A stretch of DNA of 64,000 nucleotides. It comes from Dermatemys mawii (Eukaryota > Chordata > Testudines > Dermatemydidae). Positions 45,996 through 57,490 of the stretch are shown here, in pieces. Position 1 is the first letter of the stretch. The number at the start of each line of letters is the position of its first letter. Location of the stretch: contig ML677333.1 of the NCBI GenBank assembly GCA_007922305.1, forward strand, positions 12,936,541 through 13,000,540, in the 5' to 3' direction. The translations under genes and the position numbers were made by a program. Below the pieces are notes generated by a model that was not told the DNA's origin, searched no databases, and saw only the letters and a list, made by a program, of their open reading frames with translations.

Positions 45996-47180
45996 ATCAT
46001 ATAAGATTCATTGTTCTTATAAAATGCCATTCTAAGAGCAGCTCATCTCATGAAATTTCCTCCATGCAAGATGGTAGAAAACTTGGAGGGTGAATTCTCT
46101 GCCATTTTAGTCTCAATCTCATGTGAACATTTTTCAGTCCCATTTTCTGCACACAAGATTTCAGCACCATCAAATCCAACCATGAGTTCTATTTCTGATT
46201 TGGATTCCAGTATAAATCCTGATGTAAAGTATGGTCTGCTCCAGGAACCTGACTCTTTACAGTTGCATTTTCCAGGATAATGCAGGAGATGTATCCAGTG
46301 ATTCCACGGGAACAAAAGGAGATCTGGTATCTTGAAGAGTTTGGTATATGAATTACAATACAGACTAGTGATGCCAGTGCAGTACGTTAAAAGAAGTATT
46401 TTCAGTGGCAACATGTGTTCTTTGAACTGCATGTGTCTTTGTAAATACATTCAGGTTTTGTTTCACAACCTTGAGCAAATTTTTTCGGATGATTCACTTG
46501 AGCTCTTTCAGTGTCGTAAATGTTTTGACAGCATGATTCCCAGATCTACTGTAGCTATCAGTCAGATTTGCCAATCATTTCCAGAAATATTGAGCTTATT
46601 TGATTTTTTTTAAAAATATCACAAACTTCCAGCAATAGATGATGTTAGAAAATAGCAGCATGACTAGAGATTGGCTGGGAGACAAAGATGGGAGAACACA
46701 ACAGAGGTATATAGAATAAGTAGTTCAGAGGCAGTCATATGGGGAGCTCCTTTTTACCCTTTCTCATAATAGTAGATTACAAGGAGACTCTCAATGAAAT
46801 TGAAAAGCAACAAGTTTAAAACTGATAGAAGGTGACTGATAATTAGCCTTTGGAACTCACTGTAGCAAGCCTTTTTTTTTTTCTTTTCTTTTTTTGCTCT
46901 CCTTCCCCCCACCCACTGTCCTTTCATTTGTAGATCTTTAGATATTGTGCTCCTCAGGGCAGAGATCATGTCTTCTTCGTTTGGAAAGTAGGTAACACAC
47001 TGTGGGCACTACTGGAAATGGATAAAGCAAATAATGAGTGAGGTAAAGAAATTATTTGGATTCAAAAACATATCTATGAATAATAAAAATATGCATACTT
47101 CAGGGTGTGAGGCAACCACTTTCTAACTAGGGCTAGAAAGAAGCTTCCACTACAGTCATGTTATTACTAACCAGTTCAGT
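45996..47180. other. non-coding stretch
   Basis: No gene recognised. The ORFs at 46043-46613 show no domain. A T-run lies at 46870-46895. Confidence 0.35.
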
Positions 47181-47185
47181 GTGGG

Positions 47186-47841
47186 TGTAGCGGGGCGGTC
47201 ACCCCGCTCTGGCCCTGAGGGGGCTAAAGGCCAGCCTTGGAAAAGAGGTGGGGACGGAGAGCCAATAAGCAAAGGCTGGAAGGCAGCCAGTCAGGGCCAG
47301 GCTGGGCCCTATAAAACACCTGCCAGCCCAGAAGGCAGATCAGAGTCTCACTCTGGCCTTGGAGTGGGAAGGACCTGGCTGCCTGGGAGCACAGGGTGAC
47401 TGAAGCAAAGCAGTGCTGGGGAAGGGCAAGACTAGCTGGGGAGCTCCAGGCTGGCAACTCCCCAGGCTGAGGCCTTGTCTATGGAGGAACTGGAGCTGCA
47501 GAGGTACAGCCCGGGGATAAGCAGAGGCAGCTGGTCCAACCCCTTTGCCAATGATGAGTGGCCATTACCGACTGGAGTCAGCCACAGAGAAAGGGGGCTA
47601 GATGACGACTGGCAGTAGCCACTAAGGTAAGGCAGGCTTAAAGGGCTGGGGCTTCCCCTGGGAGGAGAAACCCAGAGTGTGGGCAGAATCCAGGATAAAG
47701 GGGCACTGAGGTCCAGGAGGGAAATGGGGGCCTGAGGCAGGAGAGACACCAGCCAGCAGGAGGCGCTCTGAGACTGGAATGAGCAAATTCCTGAGACTAC
47801 CAGCAGGTGGCGCCGCAGCAGTGAATCAGCAATCTGCTACA
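47186..47841 (+). mobile_element. solo LTR with 5-bp duplication
   Basis: 656 bp, starting TGTAGCGGGGCGGTCACCCC and ending CTGCTACA, flanked by GTGGG on both sides (47181-47185 and 47842-47846). TATAAAA at 47310-47316. The text is a common GC-rich turtle LTR. The short ORFs at 47181-47749 lie inside it. Confidence 0.88.
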
Positions 47842-49001
47842 GTGGGGCTTTATATCCTCCACGCATCTGATACGGGCCAGTGTCCAAGACAGACTATAAA
47901 CCTATCATTTTCCAGCTGCAGGACAGCAGTTCCTAGGTTTTTATTCTCCATCCTTGCTCACAACCATACCAGGAACTAGTATGCATAAGAAAATAAGGAC
48001 TAGGAGTGAAGTTTATCCTGAGTCTCTGGCCATTCATGTCTCTCTCAAGAAAATAGTAGCCCATTCAGGGAGTCCTAAACTTTCTGGAGAATTCAGAAGC
48101 TGTGATATTACTATAAATAATAATGATGGATCATTTGTAGTGCCCTTGCCATGCATCAGTTTGTCGGTTTCTTTTCTGACAGCTAATGACAATCTGTGAG
48201 AATTTTATTTTCTGTCTTTTTTTAACTAAAATGTAGAACTTCACTTGGTACTAGGTATTTTGCACCCTTGCACGGGGGAGTAAGGGTAAGCAAAGAACCC
48301 TCCCCCTTGTACCTTTACCGAGGCTACTACCCTTGTGGCAAACACAACTAAGCTGGGCTATCTTACCACTCTGTCCCTCCTCAGAGCGGGTGAGAAGAGG
48401 ATGGCTGGGGAAAGGTGGGCAATGGGAAGAGCCTGGACTTCATCTCTCCCCAGTTCAGGGGATGATTTACTGCTGCTGTAGTTCCCCTGTGCTTAAATTC
48501 AGAATGTAGCTCATAATTGTATTAGAACTCAGTGTGCAGATAAGTATAGTAAGAGTCACTTGAGCGTATAGATGCCACCCCACCTCTAGTAAGAGAACCG
48601 GAGAACCATGAGGTAGACAGTGCTAGTCTATTAGGCCTTGTCTACACTAGTAAATTTCCACGTATAACTCCCGAGGTGTACACACTGCCAAGCCACTTAG
48701 TGCACCAAAACTGTAAAAAAACCCACCCCAACATAAGGCGTAAAGCTTTCTGTGTTGGGGCTACAGCACCATGGTGCCAGTATAGACATCCTAGTCGATT
48801 ACAGCGCTGCCACTGGCCTGTGGGGAGGTATCACACAACACCTGTTCTCGCCTCTCTGGTCATTGGTTTGAACTCTGCTGCTCTGCCCTCAGCTGACCAA
48901 CTGTGAGCCCCACCTCTTAAATTCCTTGAGAATTTTGAAAGTCCCCTTCCTGTTTGCTCGGTGACACGTGCAGTAATCTCAGAGCATCTTTCCTGGTGGC
49001 T

Positions 49002-49530
49002 ATGCCTCCTCCACACACCAGGCAATCCCCTGCTTGGAGCAGTGCTAAGCTGCTGGATCTCCATTAGCATTTGGGGAGAGGAGGATGTGTAGTCACAACT
49101 GTGCTCCGGCTGTAGGAATTATGATACCTATGGACAGATTTCAAGATGCATAACAGAAAGAGGTCATGACTGGGACACACTGCAGTGCAGGGTCAAAGTA
49201 AAGCAGCTGCTGAACGCCTACCACAAGGTGCAGGAGGCAAACCACCGCTCCAGTGCTGCACCCAAGAGCTGCCGGTTCTACGAAGAGCTGGACGCGATAC
49301 TCGGTGATGACCCCACCGCCACTGCAGAGGCCACTGTGGCTACTCCTGTGGCTCGCATGCCAATCAAGAGTGCTGCCAGGAGGAGGGGGACCCAGAGGCA
49401 GAGGTTGACTCAGAGGTCGGAGATGCCTGCAGCCAGGAGCTCTTCTCTATCCCAGAGGAGGTTAGCCAGTGACAGCTGTTGGAGCTTGGCAAAGTGCAAA
49501 CAGGAGAGGAAGCTTTGTAAGTGGCTTTGA
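49002..49530 (+). pseudogene. Harbinger Myb/SANT-like DNA-binding protein, 5' exon, broken
   Basis: ATG at 49002 opens a frame reading like the start of turtle Myb/SANT-like transposon proteins (proline-rich start, then PAWSSAKLLDL). Near 49062 the homology moves one frame (to ISIWGEE), and a TAG interrupts it at 49090-49092. The frame then stays open to 49530 and carries the trihelix-type segment (QCRVKVKQLLNAYHKV, then SCRFYEELDAILGDDP) and an Ala/Thr/Arg-rich linker. In Harbinger elements this protein helps bring the transposase to DNA and to the nucleus. At least one frameshift and one stop make it non-functional here. Confidence 0.75.
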
Positions 49531-49618
49531 TTTGGGGAATCGCTGAAGCGAGTTGTTGGGAGCAGGAGGGTTGCAGAAAGCAGGCTTGTGTCTGTATGAT
49601 GTGTGTACCACCACGTGC

Positions 49619-49951
49619 CTAGTCTGGGCGGCAGAACAGGGTGTTGATTGACTCCCTCTCTTCACAGGAATCTGCCTCAGAGATCTCCAGGAAACTCTCA
49701 TGGAGATACTGGGCAATCCACTGCCGCAGGTTCTTTGGCAGAGCTGCTTTGTTTCTTGCCCTATTAAGGGTAACTTTCCTGTGCCACTCTGCTGTCACTT
49801 GCGGGGGGACCATTGCTGCACAGAGGTAAGCGGCATAAGGGCCAGGGCGGAAGCCACAATCTTGGAGAAGACTCTCCCTTGATTCCCTGCTTACTCCCAG
49901 CAGTGAGATATCTTCCACAATGAACACAGCCTGTGGAAAATGTGGGGACAC
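49619..49951 (-). CDS. unassigned 110-codon ORF inside the Harbinger element
   Basis: A minus-strand ORF lies in the space between the two Myb-like exons. It is hydrophilic, with a stretch reading VTAEWHRKVTLNRARNKAAL and then LPKNLRQWIAQYLHESFLEI, which looks more protein-like than chance. It could be an extra exon of the minus-strand gene, a separate small gene, or an antisense shadow of a Myb-gene exon. No family was recognised and no product is claimed. Confidence 0.3.
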   Translation of the reverse strand: MSPHFPQAVFIVEDISLLGVSRESRESLLQDCGFRPGPYAAYLCAAMVPPQVTAEWHRKVTLNRARNKAALPKNLRQWIAQYLHESFLEISEADSCEERESINTLFCRPD

Positions 49952-50239
49952 TAATGATTATAAGCTCCCCCTCCCCCCACAGTGCTGGCTGTCCCCGAGA
50001 GCCATGTGCCCAGTGTACAGTATGGTCCTGGAACACTGATTTCCCCTGCCCCTGTGGTTACGCACCATTTTGGTGGTCTTGTGGCTTATGGGTGCTTGCC
50101 TGGGTCAGCCAGTTAGTGACAGGTATGTGAATAGTGGCTGTGTTTTAAATCACTGAATCAGTCATCTGTACGGTGCAAACAATCTTCCTTCTGTAAAATG
50201 TTGCATTTTGGCTACACAGAGATTAACCTTGGGAGCCCA

Positions 50240-50885
50240 GGCTCCCTCTTTGCTATCCCCGGGTGAATGGCTGTGCCGAATTAGAAAGCAGCCACAAAGA
50301 ACCAAAGAGGACTTTCTGAGTGAGGTCATGATGCACTCCGCGGCCAAAAAACAAGACTTGAAGGAGTGATGGGACAGCAAGAAGAGGGACTGAAAGGAGA
50401 ACATGGGGCGCCAGAACAAAGCCCCAGAGCGGCTCTTAAGTGTTATAGAGTGCCAAGCGGACACCCTTCAGGCACTACTAGCCCTGTAAACCAAACAGCT
50501 CCGTGCCTGCCCTCCCCTGCAGCTGCTTTCGCAAGACTCTTTCCCATGTGCCCCCCAGACACCGCCAACACACTCTTATCAACCTCCTAGTCTGTACTCC
50601 CTGCATTCCAATCATGCCCCATCACAGTCCAGGCCTACGGACTCCCAGGACCCACTGCTGCACTCAACACCCATCCCTCTGCAGTTTAGCCCTGCTGATG
50701 TACAGTACCCGCTGCACTGTATTTCAAAGGACAAGGTTGTATATGATTCTGAACATACACAAATCCATAATTGTCCTGGAACCCCACCTTCTCCTGGGAT
50801 CCTCCATTTCCTCATCCCCCCCAGTGCTGATGTGGGATTTTTTTGTTTGTTTCTCTCTTCCGATTGTTGTTTTTAATAAAATAAT
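50240..50885 (+). pseudogene. Harbinger Myb-like protein, 3' exon, broken
   Basis: One plus frame reads as the C-terminal half of the same Myb-like family: a charged stretch with RTKEDFLSEVM and KKQDLKEW, then DTLQALLALQTKQLRA and a Pro/Ser/Gln-rich tail through about 50760. At least one in-frame stop (TGA near 50390) breaks it. An AATAAA lies near 50874, just after the tail, in the right place for this gene's polyadenylation. The gap from the 5' exon (about 700 bp) suggests an intron. Confidence 0.6.
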
Positions 50886-51046
50886 TGTTCTGGTTTGAAA
50901 TCAATCTTTATTCCAGTCATTGAAAGCAAACAGAGCACTGCAAAGCAACAGGCAATTTTCTTAAACCTTCACAGTGCATCATCTGCACCAATCACAGTCA
51001 CCTCCTAGCATTACAAACGCTGATCTCCTGAGCATAGCAACAACTA

Positions 51047-52260
51047 TCAGTGGCTTTCAGCTTCAAATTGCTGCCTCAGAGCAGCCCTGATCCTTATGGC
51101 CCCCTGCTGTGCCTCTCTAATAGCCCTGGTCTTTGGCGATTCAAACTCAGCCTCCAAGTGCTGAGCCTCAGCGGTCCAGCCCTGAGTGAAGCTTTCACCC
51201 TTCCCTTCACAAATATTATGGAGCGTACAGCAAGTGACTATAAGCATAGGAATACTGTCATTGGCCAGGTCCAGCCTCCCATATAGGCAGTGCCAGCAGG
51301 CCTTTAAATGGCCAAGAGCACACTCAACAGCCATTCTGTATTTACTCAGCCTGTTTTAGAACTGCTCCTTGCTGCTGTCAAGGTGCCTCGTGTATGGCTT
51401 CATAAGCCACGGCATTAAGGGATAGGCAGGGGCTCCCAGGATCACGATGGGCATTTCAACTTCCCCTATGGTGGTCTTCTGGTCCAGGAAGAAAGTCCCT
51501 GCTTGCAGCTTCCTGAACAGGCCAGTGTTCTCAAAGATGCACCTTTCTGGACCAACCTGCGTTAATGTCCATGAAACACCCACAGTGATACACAAGCACC
51601 TGGAGAGCCATAGAGAAATACCCCTTCCAATTAATGTACTCAGTGGCTAGGTGGCCAGAATTGGAATATGTTTGCCAGCTATTGCCCCTCCACAGTTAGG
51701 GAAGCACATTTGTGCAAAGCCATCCACAATGTCACACACATTGCCCAGAGGCACAGTCTTTCAGAGCAGGATGCGATTAATGGCCATGCACACTTCCATT
51801 AACTTGAGTCCAATGGTCGACTTTCCCTCTCTGAACTGGTTAGCAAACGATCAGTAGGAGTATGGAGTAGCCAGCTTCCACAGTGCAATTGCCATGCGGT
51901 TCTCCAAAGACAGGGCAGTTCTCATTCTCGTGTCCTTGTGCCGCAGGGCTGCGGTGAGCTCATCACACAGTCCCATGAAAGTGGCTTTTCTCATCCAAAA
52001 GTTCTGCAGCCACTGCTCATCGTCCCAGATGTGCATCACGATGTGATCCCACCATTAGTGCTTGTTTCCCAAGCCAAAAAGCGGCGTTCCACTATGGTCT
52101 GCAGCTCCATGAATGCCACAAGCAATCTGGTGTAGCTACTATGCGTGGAGAGATCAATGTCAAACTCCTCTTGCCTTTTTAGTTTAAGAAATAATTCCAC
52201 TGTCACTGGTGATGTGTTAGTGAGAATGAGCAGCATATTGGTCAACAGTGCCGGATCCAT
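51047..52260 (-). pseudogene. Harbinger DDE transposase (HARBI1-like), decayed
   Basis: ATG at 52258-52260 begins the N-terminal part (52036-52260), which continues in another frame at 51851-52039 (IWDDEQWLQNFWMRKATFMGL), then through 51356-51850 and 51047-51334. The DDE_Tnp_4-type core is recognisable: NCGGAIAGKHIPI, FENTGLFRKLQAGTFF, IVILGAPAYPLMPWL, and VECALGHLK near the C-terminus. In active family members the first motif is AIDGTHIPI-like and the third GDPAYPL-like. Here the expected aspartates are alanine at 51677-51679 (GCT) and 51431-51433 (GCC); the glutamate of VECA is kept. Several stops and frame changes also break the gene. It would have cut and pasted the element. Confidence 0.85.
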
Positions 52261-53062
52261 TCCTGCAGACTGAAGAGGCAGAGTGTGCAGTACACAAACT
52301 GTTGAAAGATGGCGCCAAATGCAGACAGAAGCACAGGGATTGCTGGGATGCCAAGCAATGCATTATGGGGCATTGGGACAGGACTCAGGATGCCCCGCAA
52401 CCCCTTCTGCCTTCCCACAACTCTTAGTATCAGAAGAGGAAAAGATGCTCTGTGGCATAGCTGCCCAGAGTGCACTCTGAATACCACTGCAAGTGCCGCA
52501 AGTGTGAACACGCTATTGTGCAGGCAGCTGACAGTGTGAACACACAAGAGCAGTTTCCCTTCATCAGTCACTGAGTGGTGCTGTAACTGCCAGCAATGTA
52601 ACTCTGCTAATGTAGACATGTATCAGTATACAGAGGGAGAGTAAATATGTGATATTCTGGTCAAGAAAGTAATCATAACACCAAAAAAGAAACCATGCTT
52701 TTCACTCAAAACCTGAACAACATTGCCTAGGGAAAGGAGCTATTTTACCCATGGAAGATTGTAGCATGTTTGAACTTGTTTAATTTATTTACTATGTGTA
52801 GTCAAACTAATCACAAACATGCATTGCCTTGCTAATGATATAAATCAGAGTCAATGATGGTCATGTATTGGATACATCATATAAACATTTTTTATAGAGT
52901 ATAACAGCAGACTGGAGGAAAAGATTATGTCTTCTTTTATATTTTAGTAATGACAATAGCAAAAGCTTCTTCAAGCAAATTAAGATTACATTGAAATAAT
53001 CCAACTTGCAGTATTCAATGATGTTTCCATGTTTAGCGTGAAATATCCCTTTAATTTATTTA

Positions 53063-53280
53063 CAGGCATGTCGCTTCTTACACTGATTCAACTTACGCGA
53101 TTTCCACTTTACGCGGTCCGCAAAAACAAAAAAAGAAAGGAGAAATTTTTTTAAAAAAACACTTCCTGCAGGGGGCGCAATTTCGCCTCCCATTGAAGTC
53201 AATGGGTTCTGGCTATACGCGGTTTCCGCTTTACGCGGTAACCGCAGAACGGAACCCTCGCGCAAGACGCGACACGCCTG
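53063..53280. mobile_element. CpG-rich MITE with TA duplication
   Basis: Inverted ends CAGGCATGTCGCTTCTTAC and (read inward) CAGGCGTGTCGCGTCTTGC, with TA at 53061-53062 and 53281-53282. The interior carries repeated TTACGCG words and CCCATTGAAGTCAATGGG (53189-53206). TA duplication suggests Tc1/mariner superfamily. The ORF 53056-53355 is not a gene. Confidence 0.75.
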
Positions 53281-54360
53281 TATTAGCAAATCAACACAGG
53301 AGGTGTGTTGATATTTTGAACCTTGAAGAATAAATTCAAGCTTTATGGTAACCATGCTATTGTTAGGGTATTTAGTGCTTATGAGAAATGTGGGCCTATT
53401 TCAAATCCTGGTGAAAAATGTGGCACTCTCTGTTCAGCAGTCTGAAGTTTCCTGTTTACTCACAGACCAAGTGACACTCAAACATCAGTGATGCAATGTC
53501 CTCTAGCATTCAATCAGCCATATTGTTAGAGTGCTGTACAAAACACACCAATGAAGACAATCCCTGCCCCAAAGAGCTTACAATCTAAAAGCAATGACTG
53601 TCAGTAACTACTGTCCTGAGACAATATTAGCAAACTAGAAATGAAATGGTCTAGATACCATTCAGCCCATTAAAATATAATTCTATTATATCTGTCCCTG
53701 ATGCATTTCTGAGTAATGAGATCAGACCAGATAATGGAGTAGTAATAATTGCATTCTTTTACTAGTGATGGGCTAGCCAACCCTGGATCCAAACTCCTCT
53801 CTGTTCTGTGGAATGGATCACTGGAATCTGAAGTTATATTTCATAGTCATGACATACTGTGGTGATGGAGGCCAGGCTATTTGTATATAAACCTGATTAG
53901 AGGAAAACTCAAGTCCATCTCTATGAATCATTATTATATGGACCTTATGCAATGAAAGGGTCCAATATTGTGATAATCTGAGGACTCAATTCTCATCACC
54001 TTACAGGTTTGGTGCTTAAGCTGCAACAAGACTTCAGAAAACATGAGGTTAGTTTTTCTGTTTTAGATTTTGGAATATCTGCTACAGGAATCTGTTTGGG
54101 TTATCTCTTATATGTGCACCTATTGATTTCAGCTAGTAGATTGGTGCTATCTTCAATTTTCCCCCTTTTTCTCCCTTTTCACTGGATTTATGCATCTGAT
54201 TCTTCTGTCTGTGATGGGAAATGGGGATTCCTTCCATGAAAGAATATTGACCAAAACATACCATATGCGAGTGACAATATAGAGCAGGCTGAATTGTTTA
54301 AAAGTTAGCAAGGAAGCTGCTATGAAGGGCACTGGGCAGGCAGCTTTACATGGACAGTAA

Positions 54361-54629
54361 GGGTATGTTTGCACTGCAATCAGACACCCACAGCTGGCCT
54401 GTGCCAGCTGCCTCTGACTTGCAGAGCTCTGGCTAAGGGGCTGTTTAATTGTGGTATAGATATTCAGGCTTGGGCAGGTGTTCCAGCTCTAGGATCCTGC
54501 AGTCCCAGAGCTCAGGTTCCAGCCAAAGCCCAAATGTCTACACTGCATTTAAACAGCCCCTTAGCCCAATCCCCGTGAGCCTCAGTCAGGTAACTGCTGT
54601 AGGTGTCTAATAGCAGTATAGACATGGTC
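54361..54629. mobile_element. Harbinger-type palindromic MITE
   Basis: Ends GGGTATGTTTGCACTGC and inverted GACATGGTC; TAA on both sides (54358-54360, 54630-54632). Interior ACCCACAGCTGGCCTGTGCC. Confidence 0.82.
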
Positions 54630-54874
54630 TAAGAGACTTCAGGGGAGGTGCTTCCAAGGAATGTGCCAGAAGGTTCCAATGAATTTTGAAATAAGGGGAT
54701 AAGGCTAAGAATTTATCTCGATATTTCTAACCACTGGCATTAAAAATCATGATATTGGCTTTAAAATAATGAGAATCAAGGGTTCTTTACATGTCTTCTG
54801 GGGTTTGAGCTACTGGTGTTCATGTTTTTGAGCTTTCCTCTGCAATCACAAGGGCTTGAAATTTCAGCTTGGAA

Positions 54875-55370
54875 AAGAAGCGACTAAGGTGGGATATGAT
54901 AGAAGTCTATAAAATCATGAGTGGTCTAGAGAAAATAAATAAGGAAGTGTTATTTACTCTTCATAATACAAGAACTAGGGGCCACCAAATGAAATTAATA
55001 GGTAGCAGATTTAAAACAAACACAAGAAAATATTTTTTTTTCACGTAATGCTCTGTCAACTTCTGGAACTCCTTGCCAGAGGGGGTCGTGAAGGCCAAGA
55101 CCATAATGGGGCTTGAAAGGGAGCTAGATAGATTCATGGAAGATAGGTTCACCAATGGATATTAGCTAGGATGGGCAGGAATGGTGTCCCTAGCCTCTAT
55201 TTGCCAAAAGCAGGGATTGAGTGACAGGGCATAGGTTATCATCAAGTTATCTATCTGTTCATTCCCTTTGGGGCACCTGCATTTGGCCACAGTCAGAGGA
55301 CAGGATACGGGGCTTGATGGACCTTTGGTCTGACCCAATATGGGTGTTCTTTTCTAAACAAAAGCTGAGG
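54875..55370 (+). mobile_element. CR1-type LINE 3' end
   Basis: Frames read RWDMIEVYKIMSGLEKI, NTRTRGHQMKLIGSRF and NSLPEGVVKAKTIMGLERE, then a 3' UTR ending TTTGGTCTGACCCAATATGG. Degenerate. Confidence 0.75.
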
Positions 55371-56599
55371 TTTTCATGTGTTCATGTGACTGCAGGAGGT
55401 GGGGACCATGAGACCTGCAATAAAATTGTGACCCTGCTGTCTGTCTGCAGGGAACTGAGGTCAGATAAAACGTTAAATTGTTGTGCAATTCAAATGTGGA
55501 ACTTTAGCATTTGAATTGGTTTAAAAACAAATATTTTTTTAAAACCTTGCACCCCCACACCCACACATGCACAAAGGCCAGGAACAATCTGGCTCTATAT
55601 TAGTAGGCAACAAAATATAATGATGACTATTATTACTAAGGTGAACTTGTGTTGGTTTGAGAGGAACCCAGTGCATAACAGTGGTTATTCAGCTCTCTCT
55701 TTTTTCTAAACATGTACAAAATAATACATCCATTTCACAAGCATTTGCTGTGCCCTAATAAATAGTATGTTATCTGGAATTTTAGCATTAAAAAAATTCA
55801 AAGGTTGGTTCAAGAAGATAGTCACATGTGAGGCTTGATTATAGTGTTTTATCACTCAGCAGAACATCTAATGTTTAGCACTGTAGCTGCAGTACTTCTT
55901 TTTGCATCATAACAAAGGTTGCCCTCTGATAATAATTACAACCTTGATAATAAAAGGAAAGGCATTTTGTAACTGTCTAAAAAGTTCAGTAGCTAGAGAT
56001 GAAATTTGGAAAGAATCCGTTTCTCACAGATTTGCTCTAAGCTACTGTGTAGGAAACTATTGTCCCAAACACTCCCTCAAAGCTAGAAAAATTCAGACTA
56101 AAGTTAATGTCCACATGAAAAACACATCAACAGGGCAAAAATAATAAATAATAATTAGTATCATATCTTTTAAAAAATTCAAAGAAGAGATGCTCAAATA
56201 AGCAAGTCTACTGCAGAGTAGAGAAGATTTGTTCCCATTGAAGTCAATGGCTAAACTATTGTAGATTTCACTAGAAGTAGGATTAGGCCCATTCAAACCA
56301 ATGTGAATTAAGTTCTCAAATAAATTTCATTTAAGTTCTCATTAGATTTCATTAAACATTTTACGTTGGCATTCTATGGAAGTGCAGATGTAGTATATCC
56401 AAGATATTCTCTGATTTTGTAGTTCAATAAAAGGGGCAATCAAGATGATCATTACACTTTGTTCTTTATGCATCCAAACAAGAATAGTAAATAACAAGAG
56501 CTCACTCTCTCACCTCTGCCAGTTTTGAAGATTGATACCAGATTAATTTTATTTCCCATCCTCTGTTGTAACTATATGGCTTTTCTGTAGCCATGCTGG

Positions 56600-57490
56600 A
56601 AGGCCTGAACCAAAGCCACTTTCTGCAGCCAGACTGAAGAAGCAGCAGCCATTAGCTGTAGGCCTGGAGTCACATACTCACATTCCATCTGAAATGTATT
56701 TAAAAGATTCACACCAGGCTGGGAGGAGGGGACTTGCCCTAATAGTTCCCACTGTCACCAGATAAAGCATTGCCATTGCACTTTCCTATTGTTTGACACT
56801 GTGATCTCTGTGTGGTTTGTAATTGTTTCTGTCTGCTGTATAATTAATTGCACTAGGTGTAAATCAGTTAAGGTGGTGGGGTATGAGTGGTTAGATAATT
56901 TTGTTAGGATTGGTTAGTAAAATCATACTCAGATAATTGGTTAAGGTATAACTAAGCAAGACTCAAATTTCATTGTAAGAACTGGGGTCCAAGAAGGAGC
57001 TGAGGAGAGAAAGAAGATCAGAAGTAACAGAAGCAGAAGGAAGGAGGAAAAGGGCTGGAAGAAGATCAAAGGAGACAAGGAACCCCTGAGGAAAAGAACT
57101 CACCTCCAAGACCCAGCCTAAGATAAGAGCTGCCAGGACTTTTTTCACAGCCGCGAGGTGCTACACCTAAGATCCAGAGACTGACCTTGCCTGGCCAACA
57201 GGGGAAGCCTGCCTGCCTGTCCCAGGATTGGTGAGAATGACACTGTGTGCTTAGCTTGTATATTCTGCTTGTTTGGGAATTGTCAATAAATAGAGGATAA
57301 GAATATTACTGTGTGAGGCTCTTTCAGTGGCTAAAGATCCTGACAACCCGCAGGAAGATGTGCCCTGAGCCCTAGGAATTGGGTAAGGGTGGCTGTATAA
57401 ACTAACAGGCTTGCACGTTGAGGCCTAGGAATTGGGTAAATGTGTGTGTCCTTATAGTGTGGAAGGGATAGAGAAATTTGTGCGGGTAAC
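56600..57490 (+). mobile_element. probable LTR
   Basis: A purine-rich block (56990-57090) precedes GCTTGTATATTCTGCTTG, AATAAA (57285-57290) and a GTGTGAGGCTCTTTCAGTGG U5-like segment. CCTAGGAATTGGGTAA is repeated at 57371 and 57424, a local tandem duplication. Limits approximate. Confidence 0.45.

Larger units (their letters stand above)
48631..52620. mobile_element. degenerate two-gene PIF/Harbinger transposon
   Basis: A roughly 4-kb element is bounded by inverted ends: TGTCTACACTAG at 48639-48650 and CTAATGTAGACA at 52607-52618 (11 of 12 positions pair). TTA at 48631-48633 could be the left target duplication; the right one is unclear. Inside are the two genes expected of Harbinger: a Myb/SANT-like DNA-binding protein on plus (49002 to about 50880) and a DDE transposase on minus (51047-52260), in convergent arrangement. 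Both are broken. The outer 200-400 bp at each end is non-coding. Confidence 0.85.

Noticed and set aside
46043..46450. 135-codon minus ORF
   Set aside because: No domain; the opposite strand also has unconvincing ORFs in the same place.
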